Origin: Rhodopirellula sp.
Lineage (GTDB): Bacteria; Planctomycetota; Planctomycetia; Pirellulales; Pirellulaceae
Assembly: GCA_002689655.1 (NCBI GenBank)
Contig: NZHC01000114.1
Coordinates: 13,391-45,901, forward strand
Direction: 5' to 3'
DNA: 32,511 nt
In this document: positions 17,283-28,512 of the stretch, in pieces
Layout of the letters: each line of letters begins with the position of its first letter
How positions within the stretch are numbered: position 1 is the stretch's first letter
Notes under the pieces: model-generated
Told to the model about the DNA's origin: nothing
The model's input: the letters and a program-made list of their open reading frames with translations, nothing else
Database searches by the model: none
Made by a program: the position numbers and the translations under genes

Positions 17283-17478
17283 AATCGCCGTCAATTCCCA
17301 AAAACGGGGTCTTTCGCCCTCAAAGAACCGGGGTCAAGCCTCGTATACTAACTGTACGATAGATATATCAATTAGCCAGAGTCGTTTGCCGGTCGTTTCG
17401 TACATTTATGGGCAGGTCTCAGGCTATGAGCGGGAGCTGTGAATTACCAGTTCTCCATTCATTCTCAGGATCGAAACC

Positions 17479-19155
<1,677 letters not shown>

Positions 19156-19163
19156 AACAGAGG

Positions 19164-21947
19164 CTATAGGTCAGCCAGCGCCTCGTCGATCAGTTCGGCC
19201 TGTTCCAACTTATGTGCCGCCATGCTGCCCGTGCTGGGGCTTGCCGACTCAACGCGGCTTACCCGCTTGAGTTTGTACTTTTCCGATAGATCGTCGCTGA
19301 AGGCTTGCTTGATGTATGGCCAAGCACCCATATTGGTTGGCTCTTCCTGAACCCAGTACACCGGCTTACCTGTTGAGAATCCGTTAATTGATGCGATAAG
19401 TTCTTCCACGCCGAGTGGGTAGAGTTGCTCAATTCTCATGATAGCGACATTTTTTAGGTTCTTTTCCTGACGTGCCTCAAGCAGATCGTAGTAGACCTTG
19501 CCCGTACACAGGATCAGGCGATCAGCGTTGCTGAGAGACACTTGTTCATCTGGCAAGACTTTTTGGAAGGTGCCATCAGTCAAATCCGACAATGGGCTGA
19601 TCACGCGTGGATGTCGGAGAAGACTTTTCGGCGATAGCACCACGAGTGGTTTTTTCCATTTGCGGATGACTTGGCGACGCAACAGGTGGAAATACTGGGC
19701 GGGTGTCGTTGGCTGGCACACTTGAATATTGTGTTCAGCAGCCATCGCCAGGAATCGTTCAACACGAGCGCTGCAATGTTCAGGTCCTTGCCCTTCGAAA
19801 CCGTGCGGAAGCAACATTACCAATCCGCTAAGTCGATTCCATTTGTCTTCTGCACTGGCGATGAATTGATCAACAATCACCTGAGCGCAATTCCAGAAAT
19901 CACCGAATTGAGCTCCCCAGACAACCAAGCCATCAGGGCTATCCAAAGAGTATCCATATTCGAAACCCAGAACTCCAGCCTCGCTAAGCGGACTGTTGTA
20001 GAGTTCAAGTCTTGCTTGATCAGAGCTAAGGTTGGCGAGCGGTGTATAAGTGCTGCCATTTTTTGTGTCATGAAGAACGGCGTGACGTTGGCTGAATGTA
20101 CCTCGTTGGCAGTCTTGACCTGTCATCCGAATGGGGTGACCGTCAACGAGCAGTGAAGCGAAGGCCGCTGCCTCTGCACTTGCCCAGTCCAAGGGATGTT
20201 TGCCTTCGGCCATCTCCCTCCGCTGTGTCATGGGGCGTTTCAGTTTTTTGTTAGCAGAAAAGTCTTCTGGTAGTCGTGTCAACGCATCCAGTAGTTTGGA
20301 AAGCTTCTCCGTCTCGCAGCCAGTGGGGGTATCTTCCACCGGTTCCGGGCCACCGAAGTAGTCGCTCCAATTGGCAGCGAGTGTTTGAGTGTCTGGGACA
20401 AAGGCTTCATGCTTGCTTGCTGCAAATTCCGACTCCAGCTTCTCTGTTCTTTCCTGCTGGATCCCTTCGGCTTCCTCTGGACTGATTTTTCCCAGTTCAA
20501 GGAGTCGGTTCAGGTATTGTTCTCGCACACTGGCTCGGCGATCGATTTCAGCGTACATGCGAGGTTGGGTGAAACGAGGTTCATCGCCCTCGTTGTGGCC
20601 CCATCTGCGGAATGCGTAGAGGTCAATCACGACATCCCGCTGGAATTCCTTTCGAAAATCCATCGCCAGAGAAACCACCTGAGCAACTGCTTCGGGATCT
20701 TCACCATTGACGTGAAAAATCGGGATCTGCAGCATTTTTGCAATGTCGGTCGCGTAGGTTGTACTACGACCCTCTTTTGGTTCAGTGGTGAAACCGACCT
20801 GATTATTAATTACGACATGCAGTGTGCCACCAGTCTTGTAACCCTCAAGTTCGCTGAGGTTCAGTGTTTCCTGAACCACTCCTTCACCCGCAAACGCTGC
20901 ATCACCGTGGATCAGGATCGTCATTACCTCCTGTCGTCGCTCATCACGGCGGCGATCCTGCTTGCATCGGGTTCGCCCTTGAGCGACCGTGTTAACGAAT
21001 TCGAGATGGCTGGGGTTGAAGCACAGTGAGATGTGCAGATTATCTCCTGAGGCGGTCGTCCAATCGCTGCTGTAGCCAAGATGGTAACGAACGTCTCCGC
21101 CACCCCGGTTCATTTCCGGGTTGGGATCGTCAAAGGACCAGAAGATGTTCATCGCCCGTTTTTTCAGGATGTTGGCCATCACGTTGAGCCGACCGCGATG
21201 TGCCATGCCCATCACGACTTCTTTGACGTTGTGCTGGGACGCTTTTTCCAACGCGAGATCGAGCATTGGAATCAGAGTTTCGGCGCCTTCGAGTGAGAAA
21301 GTTTTGGCACCGACAAATTTGCGACGCACGAATTCCTCAAAGATGGTCGCGTCTGCGAGTCTGGCATAAATTCGCCTTTGAACATCGTGGGACAATTCAA
21401 GGCGATTTTCAGTCGTTTCCATGCGGCGTTGCAGCCAGTCACGGATATTACGCCGGTCGATGTGCATGAATTGTGCACCAATGCTCCGGCAATAAGTATT
21501 TCGTAATCGGGTCAAAATGGCATCAATCGTGCCACCGAGCTCTGCTTCAATCGAGGCACCGTTGAACGGACGACTCAGATCTTCCTGATTCAGTCCATAG
21601 ACGTTCGGGTTCAGCTCTGGGCTATCTGGGCGATCAAAACCCAAGGGATCCAAGTTAGCGACCAAGTGACCGCGGACACGGTATTCCCGTACCAAGTTGT
21701 TGACTCGATCCTGGATGCGAGCGAGCCACATGGCTTGGGCGGCAGAGTCGTTCGAGGAGCTCTGAAGATTTGCGTTACCGCCGGTTTTGACGCTGCCGCC
21801 CTCGGGCGAAGGCCTCTTCTTGCCGGTACTGCCGCTCCCCACGAGAAACTGTTCAAAATATTTTCTCCAGTTTTCTGAAACGCTGGCGGGGTCGCGAATG
21901 TACTGGACGTACAAATCATCGATGTAGTCCAAGCTGTAGCTTTTCAT
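19164..21947 (-). CDS. sucA: 2-oxoglutarate dehydrogenase E1 component
   Basis: A complete 927-residue E1 enzyme, the usual length for SucA. The N-terminus has the SYSLDYIDDLYVQYIRDP block, seen in full-length E1 proteins and used for docking to the E2 core. GMAHRGRLN lies at 247-255, and the thiamine-diphosphate motif begins with HGDAAFAGEG near 347 and closes with INNQVGFTT at 380-388. The transketolase pyrimidine-binding and C-terminal domains follow, ending near ASPSTGSMAAHKLEQAELI. It decarboxylates 2-oxoglutarate and passes the succinyl group to E2 (SucB) in the TCA cycle. A low-complexity Ser/Gly/Lys linker lies at about 36-70. No sucB or lpd is adjacent, which is unlike the proteobacterial operon. 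It is convergent with the coiled-coil gene, with 8 bp between stops. Confidence 0.96.
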   Translation of the reverse strand: MKSYSLDYIDDLYVQYIRDPASVSENWRKYFEQFLVGSGSTGKKRPSPEGGSVKTGGNANLQSSSNDSAAQAMWLARIQDRVNNLVREYRVRGHLVANLDPLGFDRPDSPELNPNVYGLNQEDLSRPFNGASIEAELGGTIDAILTRLRNTYCRSIGAQFMHIDRRNIRDWLQRRMETTENRLELSHDVQRRIYARLADATIFEEFVRRKFVGAKTFSLEGAETLIPMLDLALEKASQHNVKEVVMGMAHRGRLNVMANILKKRAMNIFWSFDDPNPEMNRGGGDVRYHLGYSSDWTTASGDNLHISLCFNPSHLEFVNTVAQGRTRCKQDRRRDERRQEVMTILIHGDAAFAGEGVVQETLNLSELEGYKTGGTLHVVINNQVGFTTEPKEGRSTTYATDIAKMLQIPIFHVNGEDPEAVAQVVSLAMDFRKEFQRDVVIDLYAFRRWGHNEGDEPRFTQPRMYAEIDRRASVREQYLNRLLELGKISPEEAEGIQQERTEKLESEFAASKHEAFVPDTQTLAANWSDYFGGPEPVEDTPTGCETEKLSKLLDALTRLPEDFSANKKLKRPMTQRREMAEGKHPLDWASAEAAAFASLLVDGHPIRMTGQDCQRGTFSQRHAVLHDTKNGSTYTPLANLSSDQARLELYNSPLSEAGVLGFEYGYSLDSPDGLVVWGAQFGDFWNCAQVIVDQFIASAEDKWNRLSGLVMLLPHGFEGQGPEHCSARVERFLAMAAEHNIQVCQPTTPAQYFHLLRRQVIRKWKKPLVVLSPKSLLRHPRVISPLSDLTDGTFQKVLPDEQVSLSNADRLILCTGKVYYDLLEARQEKNLKNVAIMRIEQLYPLGVEELIASINGFSTGKPVYWVQEEPTNMGAWPYIKQAFSDDLSEKYKLKRVSRVESASPSTGSMAAHKLEQAELIDEALADL

Positions 21948-22248
21948 GGTGACAGCAGGGCCAATGAAAGTGGGCCGATTCGAGCAGCTAGATCATCAGT
22001 GGATGGACGACCTGCTCAAGGATCAGATGGGGTTTGTAATGGATTGAACTCTCGGAACGGGCTGGGGTTCGCCTGAGCAGGCTGCAATTTAAAGAATTAC
22101 CATCGAGTGTGGTAGCGGCTCAGTATGACTTTACTTAATAGAATTACCCGAAAACTGTTTGTCTTGTGGCATTTCTGGTCTTCGCCACGGGTGGTAAGTT
22201 TGGAGCTCGCCAGAGTGTGTTGCTTTTTTCTTTCCAGACTTCCGGTTG
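21948..22248. other. Divergent promoter region of sucA and the ABC-F gene
   Basis: About 300 bp lie between the starts of sucA (minus strand) and the ABC-F gene (plus strand). It must contain both promoters. I see no RNA gene, riboswitch-like pattern or large repeat. No strong Shine-Dalgarno sequence precedes the ABC-F start. Confidence 0.45.
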
Positions 22249-24039
22249 ATGGATGCGATGGCCGTATTGATTCAAGTTCGTGATGCACAAAAAAGGTTCG
22301 CAGACCAGCTCGTGCTGGATGATGCCGAGTTATCGCTGGTGGACGACGTTAAAGTCGGCTTCATTGGGCGAAATGGGGCAGGGAAATCGACGTTGCTCAA
22401 GGTCCTGCTGGGTGAGGAAGACCTTGAAAAAGGCGAAGTTTTGCATCATCCATCGCTCCGCATCGGTTACTTGAGGCAACATGACCCCTTTGAGCCGGGC
22501 GAATCCGCCCTTGATTTCCTGATGAGGGACAGTAGCGAGCCGGATTGGCGCTGTGGCGAGGTGGCTGGGCAATTTGAGTTGAAGGGGGACTATTTGGATG
22601 GGCCGGTCAAATCACTTTCAGGGGGTTGGCAAACTCGTGTCAAATTGGCGGCACTACTGCTCAAGGATCCTAATCTGTTGATGCTCGATGAGCCCACCAA
22701 CTTTCTGGATCTGCGAACGCAAATCTTGCTGGAGCACTTTCTAAGGGACTTTAACAAAGCGGCCCTCATCGTGAGCCACGATCGCTCGTTTCTTGCTGCT
22801 ACCTGTTCGCAAACGCTGGAATTGTCTCGCGGCAAGCTGACAATGTATCCGGGTAAAATTGACCCCTTTCTTGAATATCGTGAAGAGCGACGGGAGCACG
22901 ATCGGCGGGTCAACGCAACTGTCGTCGCTAAGCAAAAACAGCTGCAGAAGTTCATCGAGAAGAATCGCGCCAACGCGTCAACCGCGAGTCAGGCGAGGAG
23001 TAAAGCAAAGCAACTGGAAAAACTTCAGACCACGGAACTTGAGGTTGATGAGCCCACTGTGCATATCCGGGCACCTCGAGTGAATCCGAGGCAGGGTACT
23101 GCCGTGCGATGCGATGGGATGTCGATTGGATATCCAAACCATGTGGTCGCGGACCAGATCACACTCGAAATCGAGCACGGTGAGCGGGCCGCAATCGTGG
23201 GAGACAATGGTCAGGGTAAGACTACTCTTTTGCGAACTCTGGTGCATTCTCTCGATGCGTTGGGCGGACAAATGAAGTGGGGCTATGGGGTCGAAATAGG
23301 AACCTACGCCCAGCATGTTTATAGCAGTCTCGACGAGCGTCTGACTGTGCTTGAACAACTCGAATATTCATCGGATAGCGATACGACACGACAGGATCTG
23401 CTGGCGATGGCCGGGGCTCTGTTATTTCGCGATGAGCATATCCAAAAGAAGATTAAAGTGCTCAGTGGAGGCGAACGCGCGCGTTTGTGTATGGCTGGCT
23501 TGTTGCTAGGAACTGCTAACGTGCTCGTGCTGGATGAACCAGGTAACCACCTCGATGTGGAAACGGTTGAAGCATTGGCCGAAGCACTGGAGCTGTATAA
23601 GGGCACGGTCGTATTCACGAGTCATGATAGGCACTTCATGCAACGAGTGGCCACCAGCGTGATCGAGGTGCGTGATGGAAGTGTGAAAAATTATTTTGGC
23701 AATTATCAGACTTATCTGGAGTCCGTTGAAAAAGAGATTGATGATGGTGAACGTGAACGTACGGGGAAAGTTAAAGCAGGATCGGGCGGGCCAGTTGCTA
23801 AGGGGGGCGTGGGAGATTACCGAAAAGCTCAGCGGGATCAGCGGCGTGCGGAAAAAGAATTGAAAAATTTGGAAAAGAAGATCGCGCGGTTGGATGATGA
23901 AAAACGTGGAATCAACGATAAATTGCTCTCGGAAACGGACCCCGATGAGGCTGTTCGTCTGCATCAGCAACTCACCGAAATCATTGAGGAACTGAGTCTG
24001 TGCGAAGAAAAATGGATGGAGCTCAGTGGGGACATATGA
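22249..24039 (+). CDS. ABC-F family ATPase (Uup-like)
   Basis: About 596 residues with two ABC cassettes and no membrane domain, the ABC-F arrangement. Cassette one has Walker A GRNGAGKST (about 40-48), signature LSGGWQTRV and DEPTNFLD; cassette two has GDNGQGKTT, LSGGERARL and DEPGNHLD. The linker (about 210-270) is charged and helical, as expected for the P-site tRNA interaction motif, and the C-terminus (about 525-596) is a coiled coil like that of Uup. ABC-F proteins bind the ribosomal E site to rescue or tune translation; Uup is also tied to DNA and ribosome assembly phenotypes. The Walker B neighbour in cassette two reads DEPG instead of the usual DEPT. The start is ATG 22249 or ATG 22258; neither has a strong ribosome binding site. 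Confidence 0.9.
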   Translation: MDAMAVLIQVRDAQKRFADQLVLDDAELSLVDDVKVGFIGRNGAGKSTLLKVLLGEEDLEKGEVLHHPSLRIGYLRQHDPFEPGESALDFLMRDSSEPDWRCGEVAGQFELKGDYLDGPVKSLSGGWQTRVKLAALLLKDPNLLMLDEPTNFLDLRTQILLEHFLRDFNKAALIVSHDRSFLAATCSQTLELSRGKLTMYPGKIDPFLEYREERREHDRRVNATVVAKQKQLQKFIEKNRANASTASQARSKAKQLEKLQTTELEVDEPTVHIRAPRVNPRQGTAVRCDGMSIGYPNHVVADQITLEIEHGERAAIVGDNGQGKTTLLRTLVHSLDALGGQMKWGYGVEIGTYAQHVYSSLDERLTVLEQLEYSSDSDTTRQDLLAMAGALLFRDEHIQKKIKVLSGGERARLCMAGLLLGTANVLVLDEPGNHLDVETVEALAEALELYKGTVVFTSHDRHFMQRVATSVIEVRDGSVKNYFGNYQTYLESVEKEIDDGERERTGKVKAGSGGPVAKGGVGDYRKAQRDQRRAEKELKNLEKKIARLDDEKRGINDKLLSETDPDEAVRLHQQLTEIIEELSLCEEKWMELSGDI

Positions 24040-24277
24040 CATGCAAGCGGAGCAGATTCGCGAAGATCCCCGTTGTTAGGAAGCAGGTATCAGTTGTCGA
24101 GCGGGTTTAAGAAGGTTGAGTTGGTCGGAATTAAGCTGGATTTCCAAAGGATGCTGTTGGCATGAGCGATTTGTCGGGCAAGAATGACGCGGTGGCTATG
24201 TTGGATTTGGCTGATGCCAGTTCACTTTCACTTCTCGTTTCTTGATTCTCACACTGCTGTTTTTTAACTGAGTTCGA

Positions 24278-25318
24278 ATGCTTGTGCCGCCCCTGCATAT
24301 TGGTGATCTGGTAATCGATCCTCCCGTTCTGCAGGCGCCGATGGCAGGGTTCACAAATGCGGCTTTTAGAGAGGTGGTTCGCCAGTTTGGTGGGGTTGGT
24401 CTGTTGGCCACCGAAATGGTCAATGCTAGGGGCTTTGTTTGGATGGACGAACACGTCGCCGAGCATCCAGACCGTTTGTGGGGAGTGGCTGAGGAGCCTC
24501 GGCCACTGGCAGTTCAGATTTGGGATAACGACCCAGAAACGATGGCCAAAGTCGGACGCCGACTGACAGAGGAATATCAGGTCAGCGTGGTCGATATCAA
24601 TTTTGGTTGTCCGGTCAAACAGGTGACGGAAAAAGCGCACAGCGGCAGTTATCTGCTACGCGAGCCTCAGCGGATGTTCCAGATCATTCACCGACTGGTA
24701 GAAACTTGTTCTCCGACACCGGTGACTGCCAAGATTCGACTTGGATGCTCACGCGACTCTGTGAATTGCAATGAGGTCGCCAAGGTGGTTGAGGAGGCAG
24801 GAGCGGCAGCATTGACGGTGCACGGGAGAACAGCTCGTGATATGTTTCGTGGCAATGCCGATTGGGACCGGATCAGTGAAATCAAGCAGCATTTGCGAAA
24901 CATACCACTGATCGGAAACGGTGATCTTGACTCTGCGGAGAAGGTTGTAGCAGCCTTCGAGAATTACGATGTGGATGGGGTGATGATCGCCCGAGCCTGT
25001 TTGGGCAGGCCCTGGTTATTTGCTCAGGCTGCCGCCGCCTTGCGGGGTGATGCTATTCCACCTGAGCCAACCTTGGATGAACAGCGGGATGTGATGTTGA
25101 ATCATTACCGTCTGGTGGTTGATCGTTTTGGGGAAGAGAAGGGGACTATTCTGATGCGCAAGTACGCCTGCTGTTACGCGCAGGGGAAACGTGGAGCGAG
25201 GTTCTTTCGGACGCATGTGGCAAAAGTTTCAGGTTCCGCTGAGTTTTACAGCGTAGTGCGTGATTATTTTCCTGGTTCAGAACCAGTCGAGGCGGCTTCG
25301 ACAGAATTGGCTACTTAG
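24278..25318 (+). CDS. dusB: tRNA-dihydrouridine synthase (DusB-like)
   Basis: This 346-residue flavoenzyme starts at ATG 24278 and shows the Dus motifs in order: LQAPMAGFTNAAFRE (18-32, FMN binding), LAVQIWDNDPE, DINFGCPVKQV (106-116, with the catalytic Cys111), HGRTARDMF, IPLIGNGDLDSAEKV and VMIARACLGRPWLF. It reduces uridines in the tRNA D-loop using NADPH and FMN. The order and the LRxGRPW-type helix place it nearer DusB than DusA or DusC, but the exact target uridine cannot be fixed by eye. The C-terminal region with DVMLNHYRLVVDRFGEEKG and the MRKYACCYAQG stretch fits the helical tRNA-binding domain. It follows the ABC-F gene by 238 bp on the same strand and is convergent with the phosphatase-like gene after it. 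Confidence 0.92.
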   Translation: MLVPPLHIGDLVIDPPVLQAPMAGFTNAAFREVVRQFGGVGLLATEMVNARGFVWMDEHVAEHPDRLWGVAEEPRPLAVQIWDNDPETMAKVGRRLTEEYQVSVVDINFGCPVKQVTEKAHSGSYLLREPQRMFQIIHRLVETCSPTPVTAKIRLGCSRDSVNCNEVAKVVEEAGAAALTVHGRTARDMFRGNADWDRISEIKQHLRNIPLIGNGDLDSAEKVVAAFENYDVDGVMIARACLGRPWLFAQAAAALRGDAIPPEPTLDEQRDVMLNHYRLVVDRFGEEKGTILMRKYACCYAQGKRGARFFRTHVAKVSGSAEFYSVVRDYFPGSEPVEAASTELAT

Positions 25319-25380
25319 GCAGATTTATCCCAAGTCGGGAGAGTGCCTCAATGCTGCCTGATGGGCTTTGATCGTTGTCT

Positions 25381-26658
25381 TCAAGCCAACAAGCGCTGCA
25401 CATAAGCCTTGAAATTCCGCATGTCATCCGGTAGTTCGCCGGGTCCCACAACCAAAGGTCCCTTTTCAGGTAGGGTGTGCAGGCCATGGCTTCCACGTAC
25501 CAGCTGGGCATCCAAAGGAATGACATCCATCTTGTATCGCATTCCAATTTTCTTTTGCGCCAGACGCGACATGGCCCTGACTTTGCTTGTCATGAACAGC
25601 TCGCAAGGGTCGTAGCCGGGTTTGCGATGAATGTCGACGGTTCGAGAAAAATCGGGTGCGAGAGAATCGTCGAGCCAATAATAGTACGTGAACCAGGCAT
25701 CCGGTTCCGAAAGCACAATCAGCTCACCGCTGCGCGGGTGATCAAGTTCAAATTCAACGGGGCGGGCAACGCGGGCAACTCCAGGAACAGACAGCAGCGA
25801 CTTGGCGACCTCATCGATCATTTCAGTATTGCGCACATAGACGTGTGCAAGTTGGTGGTCGGCGACTGCAAAGGCATCCGATTCACCGGGCATCATCAGT
25901 TCACCAAAGGGACCAGGGCGGACAGTCAACCAGCCCATTTCTCGCAGGTAGCGATTCAGGTGAACAGGCCGCTGGACCGGCACTAATCCATATTCGGAAA
26001 CAACGATGACTTGTGCATCAATGTCGTTTGCTGCGTCGATCATTCTGCCAGCACAGTGATCCAATTCGGCGACTCTTTCAGGGGCATGATCCGGAAGTCG
26101 CTGGAAGTCATAATCAAGATGCGGCAGATAGGCCATCGTCAGTTTCGGGCGATTTTCTCTCATTACAATCGCGGTGGCGTCAGCGATCCATTCACTGCTG
26201 GGAAGTCCGGCGTTGGGGCCCCAAAACGAGAAAAACGGGAAGGGTCCCAGACGACGGACCAGATCGCACTGGGTGTGATCGAGAATGTCAAATACTTTCG
26301 AGCCGTCGCATCCGTAGTGTGGTTTTGGAGTCGCGCTGTACTTCACAGGCGCAGACTGATTGAACCACCAAAACATTTTGGCAGTTTCAATCCCCTCATA
26401 GAATTTCTGACCCGAGATCAACGAGTTGGCTTGTTGCCAAAAGCGGATTTCCTGTGTGTCACGGTAGTACCAGCCATTTCCAACAATACCGTGTTGAGCC
26501 GGAGATAGACCTGTCAGCAGTGTGGCCTGTGATGTGCATGTCACAGCAGGTAGCGGAGATCGCATTGGCTGTGACTCACCGATTGCTGAAATGCGTGGAG
26601 CGTATTTCAGCAATTCGGGTGTCAATCCGACAGCATTGATGATGCAAACGCTTGTCAT
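25381..26658 (-). CDS. Alkaline-phosphatase-superfamily (type I phosphodiesterase-like) protein with altered metal site
   Basis: A 425-residue protein in the nucleotide-pyrophosphatase/phosphodiesterase clan. PAVTCTSQATLLTG (37-50) aligns with the nucleophile region, so Thr40 is the likely nucleophile. YLPHLDYDFQR (177-187) and VIVVSEYGLVPV (217-228) align with the metal-ligand blocks, and GSHGLHTLP near the C-terminus supplies the final His. By eye the usual first Asp of the fold (normally in a D-G-L turn) is replaced in IINAVGLT, the His after the D-x-x-x pattern is Gln186, and the usual S-D-H-G block reads SEYG. Some uncharacterised family members share such changes. No signal peptide is present, so it is cytoplasmic. 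It lies 39 bp upstream of the symporter gene's stop, with the two reading in the same direction, the symporter first. Confidence 0.82.
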   Translation of the reverse strand: MTSVCIINAVGLTPELLKYAPRISAIGESQPMRSPLPAVTCTSQATLLTGLSPAQHGIVGNGWYYRDTQEIRFWQQANSLISGQKFYEGIETAKMFWWFNQSAPVKYSATPKPHYGCDGSKVFDILDHTQCDLVRRLGPFPFFSFWGPNAGLPSSEWIADATAIVMRENRPKLTMAYLPHLDYDFQRLPDHAPERVAELDHCAGRMIDAANDIDAQVIVVSEYGLVPVQRPVHLNRYLREMGWLTVRPGPFGELMMPGESDAFAVADHQLAHVYVRNTEMIDEVAKSLLSVPGVARVARPVEFELDHPRSGELIVLSEPDAWFTYYYWLDDSLAPDFSRTVDIHRKPGYDPCELFMTSKVRAMSRLAQKKIGMRYKMDVIPLDAQLVRGSHGLHTLPEKGPLVVGPGELPDDMRNFKAYVQRLLA

Positions 26659-26697
26659 ACAGTTGGTTTCAGGAAGGGATGGTTCTGCAGGGAATAT

Positions 26698-28512
26698 CTA
26701 AGCTTCTCCTGCGCTCCCGTCTTCTGCAATATCCAATTCGCCAGCTTTGTATTTTGTCCAGTACTTGTTCAGTTCGCGTTTGACGATGCCGCTCAGTAAG
26801 AACACTCCCAGCAAGTTGGGAAAGCTCATCCCGAGGATCATCAAATCACTGAATTCGAGAATGGGACCAGCGGTAACGATTGAACCCAACACCGTGAAAC
26901 CAAGGAACAGAATTTTGTAGACGATCGACAGTCTTGCCCCAAAGAGTTGCACCCAGCAACGTTCACCGTAATAAGACCAACTGATGCAGGTGGAATAAGC
27001 AAATAGCACGACGGCAAAATAGAGGATGTAACGAAACCAGTCGTAGCCACCTGTGATGAACGCAAACAGCGTGACTTTCGCGCCTTGGTTCTGTGCAATC
27101 GCTTCGGTCATTTCTGGTGCGTTGTAGGCCCCAGTCACGATCACGACCAGAGCAGTGATGGTGCAAACGACCACGGTATCAATGAACGGTTCCAACAGGG
27201 CAACGATTCCTTCGCTGACCGGTTCATCTGTTTTGGCCGCAGAGTGGGCGATAGCAGCTGAGCCCACACCAGCCTCGTTGCTGAATACGGCTCGTTTAAC
27301 ACCGATCACAAGCACGCCAAGGAAGCCACCATACATTGCGTTGGGCTCAAAGGCTTCCGACCAAATCAGGCTGATCGCGGCCGGTATGCCCGCGATGTTG
27401 TTTGCCAGAATGAATAGGGCTGCAAGAACGTAAGCTCCGCACATGAAAGGAACAATTTTGCCCGCCACTGCACCGATGCTTCGCATGCCGCCGACGATCA
27501 CGATGCCGACCAGTGCAGCCATAATGACACCGTAGATGACGGGGAAATCTTGCAAGATGGGGACGTCACCACGGATAGCTTCCAGTGACTGCCCGATTTG
27601 AAATGCGTTGCCGCCACCGAAGCTGGCTCCGACACAGAGCAGCATGAAAAGAATTGCCAGAAATTTTCCAAGGGGTGCCATGTTGATGTCTGCCAAACCA
27701 ACTTGCAGGTAACGCATCGGTCCACCCAGAACGTTTCCACCCTCATCTTTGGTTCGGTACAGCTGCCCGAGTGTGCATTCGGCAAACTTGGCAGACATGC
27801 CCAAAAGTCCAATCGCGATAATCCAAAGACACGCTCCGGGACCACCTGTTCCGATCGCAATGGCTACCCCGGCAATATTTCCAAGGCCAACCGTGGCTGA
27901 GAGGGCAGCCGATAAAGCCTGAAAGTGAGAAACCTCACCCGTTTCACCTGGCTTGTCATATAACCCGCGAGTCAGATCAATCGCATGCTTGAAGGCACGA
28001 ACATTGATAAAGCCCATTCGGAGAGTCAGAAAGACCGCACCTGCCAGTAACCAAACGACAACGAACGGAATGCTGATTCCATCTGGATTGGCCTCGGTGC
28101 GCAACCAACCTCGCCGGGTTATCACTTTCAGAGGATCTCCCGTGGCTTGATCCAGCACCGTGTTGCCAAATTCGTCAGTAACTTCTTTCGTTCGTGGGCC
28201 AGTGTAAAAATCAAAAAACAGAACGGTAGCAAACGGACTGACAATCCAGTTTCCGAACGCTTCGTCGATTCTTGCTGCAACGCTTGCCTCTACTTCTTTT
28301 GCTGTTCCCACTGCCTCTGATGAGGATTCAGATGTTGGCGACTCCTGTTCGGAACTCGGCTGAGAAGCGTCAGCCGCAGAATTAGCCTCGCCGGCTGGTT
28401 CGCTGGCGACAGGTTGATCCGAGGTGGTTGGCTCGTCGGTTTGAGCCGCGAGAGATCCGATAGGAAGCCAGGCAAGAGCCAGCAAAAGAAGTGCGAGACG
28501 TGGGGTAGGCAT
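26698..28512 (-). CDS. AGCS-family alanine/glycine:cation symporter with exported acidic N-terminal region
   Basis: I start this 604-residue protein at ATG 28512, where a signal-peptide-like sequence begins (hydrophobic core about 6-20, cleavage near LAAQ). The upstream extension to 28770 has no recognisable content. Residues 25-75 form a Ser/Glu/Pro-rich acidic stretch. The AGCS domain follows: a first membrane helix interrupted by about 45 polar residues (105-147), RMGFINVRAFKHA, then the sodium/amino-acid signature ATVGLGNIAGVAIAIGTGGPGA (207-228) and the usual helices through GILKRELNKYW-like residues at the end. Family members import alanine or glycine with Na+. The symporter domain itself is normal, but the exported 75-residue tail and the polar insertion are not part of the common AGCS layout. 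It probably forms an operon with the phosphatase-like gene. Confidence 0.9.
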   Translation of the reverse strand: MPTPRLALLLLALAWLPIGSLAAQTDEPTTSDQPVASEPAGEANSAADASQPSSEQESPTSESSSEAVGTAKEVEASVAARIDEAFGNWIVSPFATVLFFDFYTGPRTKEVTDEFGNTVLDQATGDPLKVITRRGWLRTEANPDGISIPFVVVWLLAGAVFLTLRMGFINVRAFKHAIDLTRGLYDKPGETGEVSHFQALSAALSATVGLGNIAGVAIAIGTGGPGACLWIIAIGLLGMSAKFAECTLGQLYRTKDEGGNVLGGPMRYLQVGLADINMAPLGKFLAILFMLLCVGASFGGGNAFQIGQSLEAIRGDVPILQDFPVIYGVIMAALVGIVIVGGMRSIGAVAGKIVPFMCGAYVLAALFILANNIAGIPAAISLIWSEAFEPNAMYGGFLGVLVIGVKRAVFSNEAGVGSAAIAHSAAKTDEPVSEGIVALLEPFIDTVVVCTITALVVIVTGAYNAPEMTEAIAQNQGAKVTLFAFITGGYDWFRYILYFAVVLFAYSTCISWSYYGERCWVQLFGARLSIVYKILFLGFTVLGSIVTAGPILEFSDLMILGMSFPNLLGVFLLSGIVKRELNKYWTKYKAGELDIAEDGSAGEA

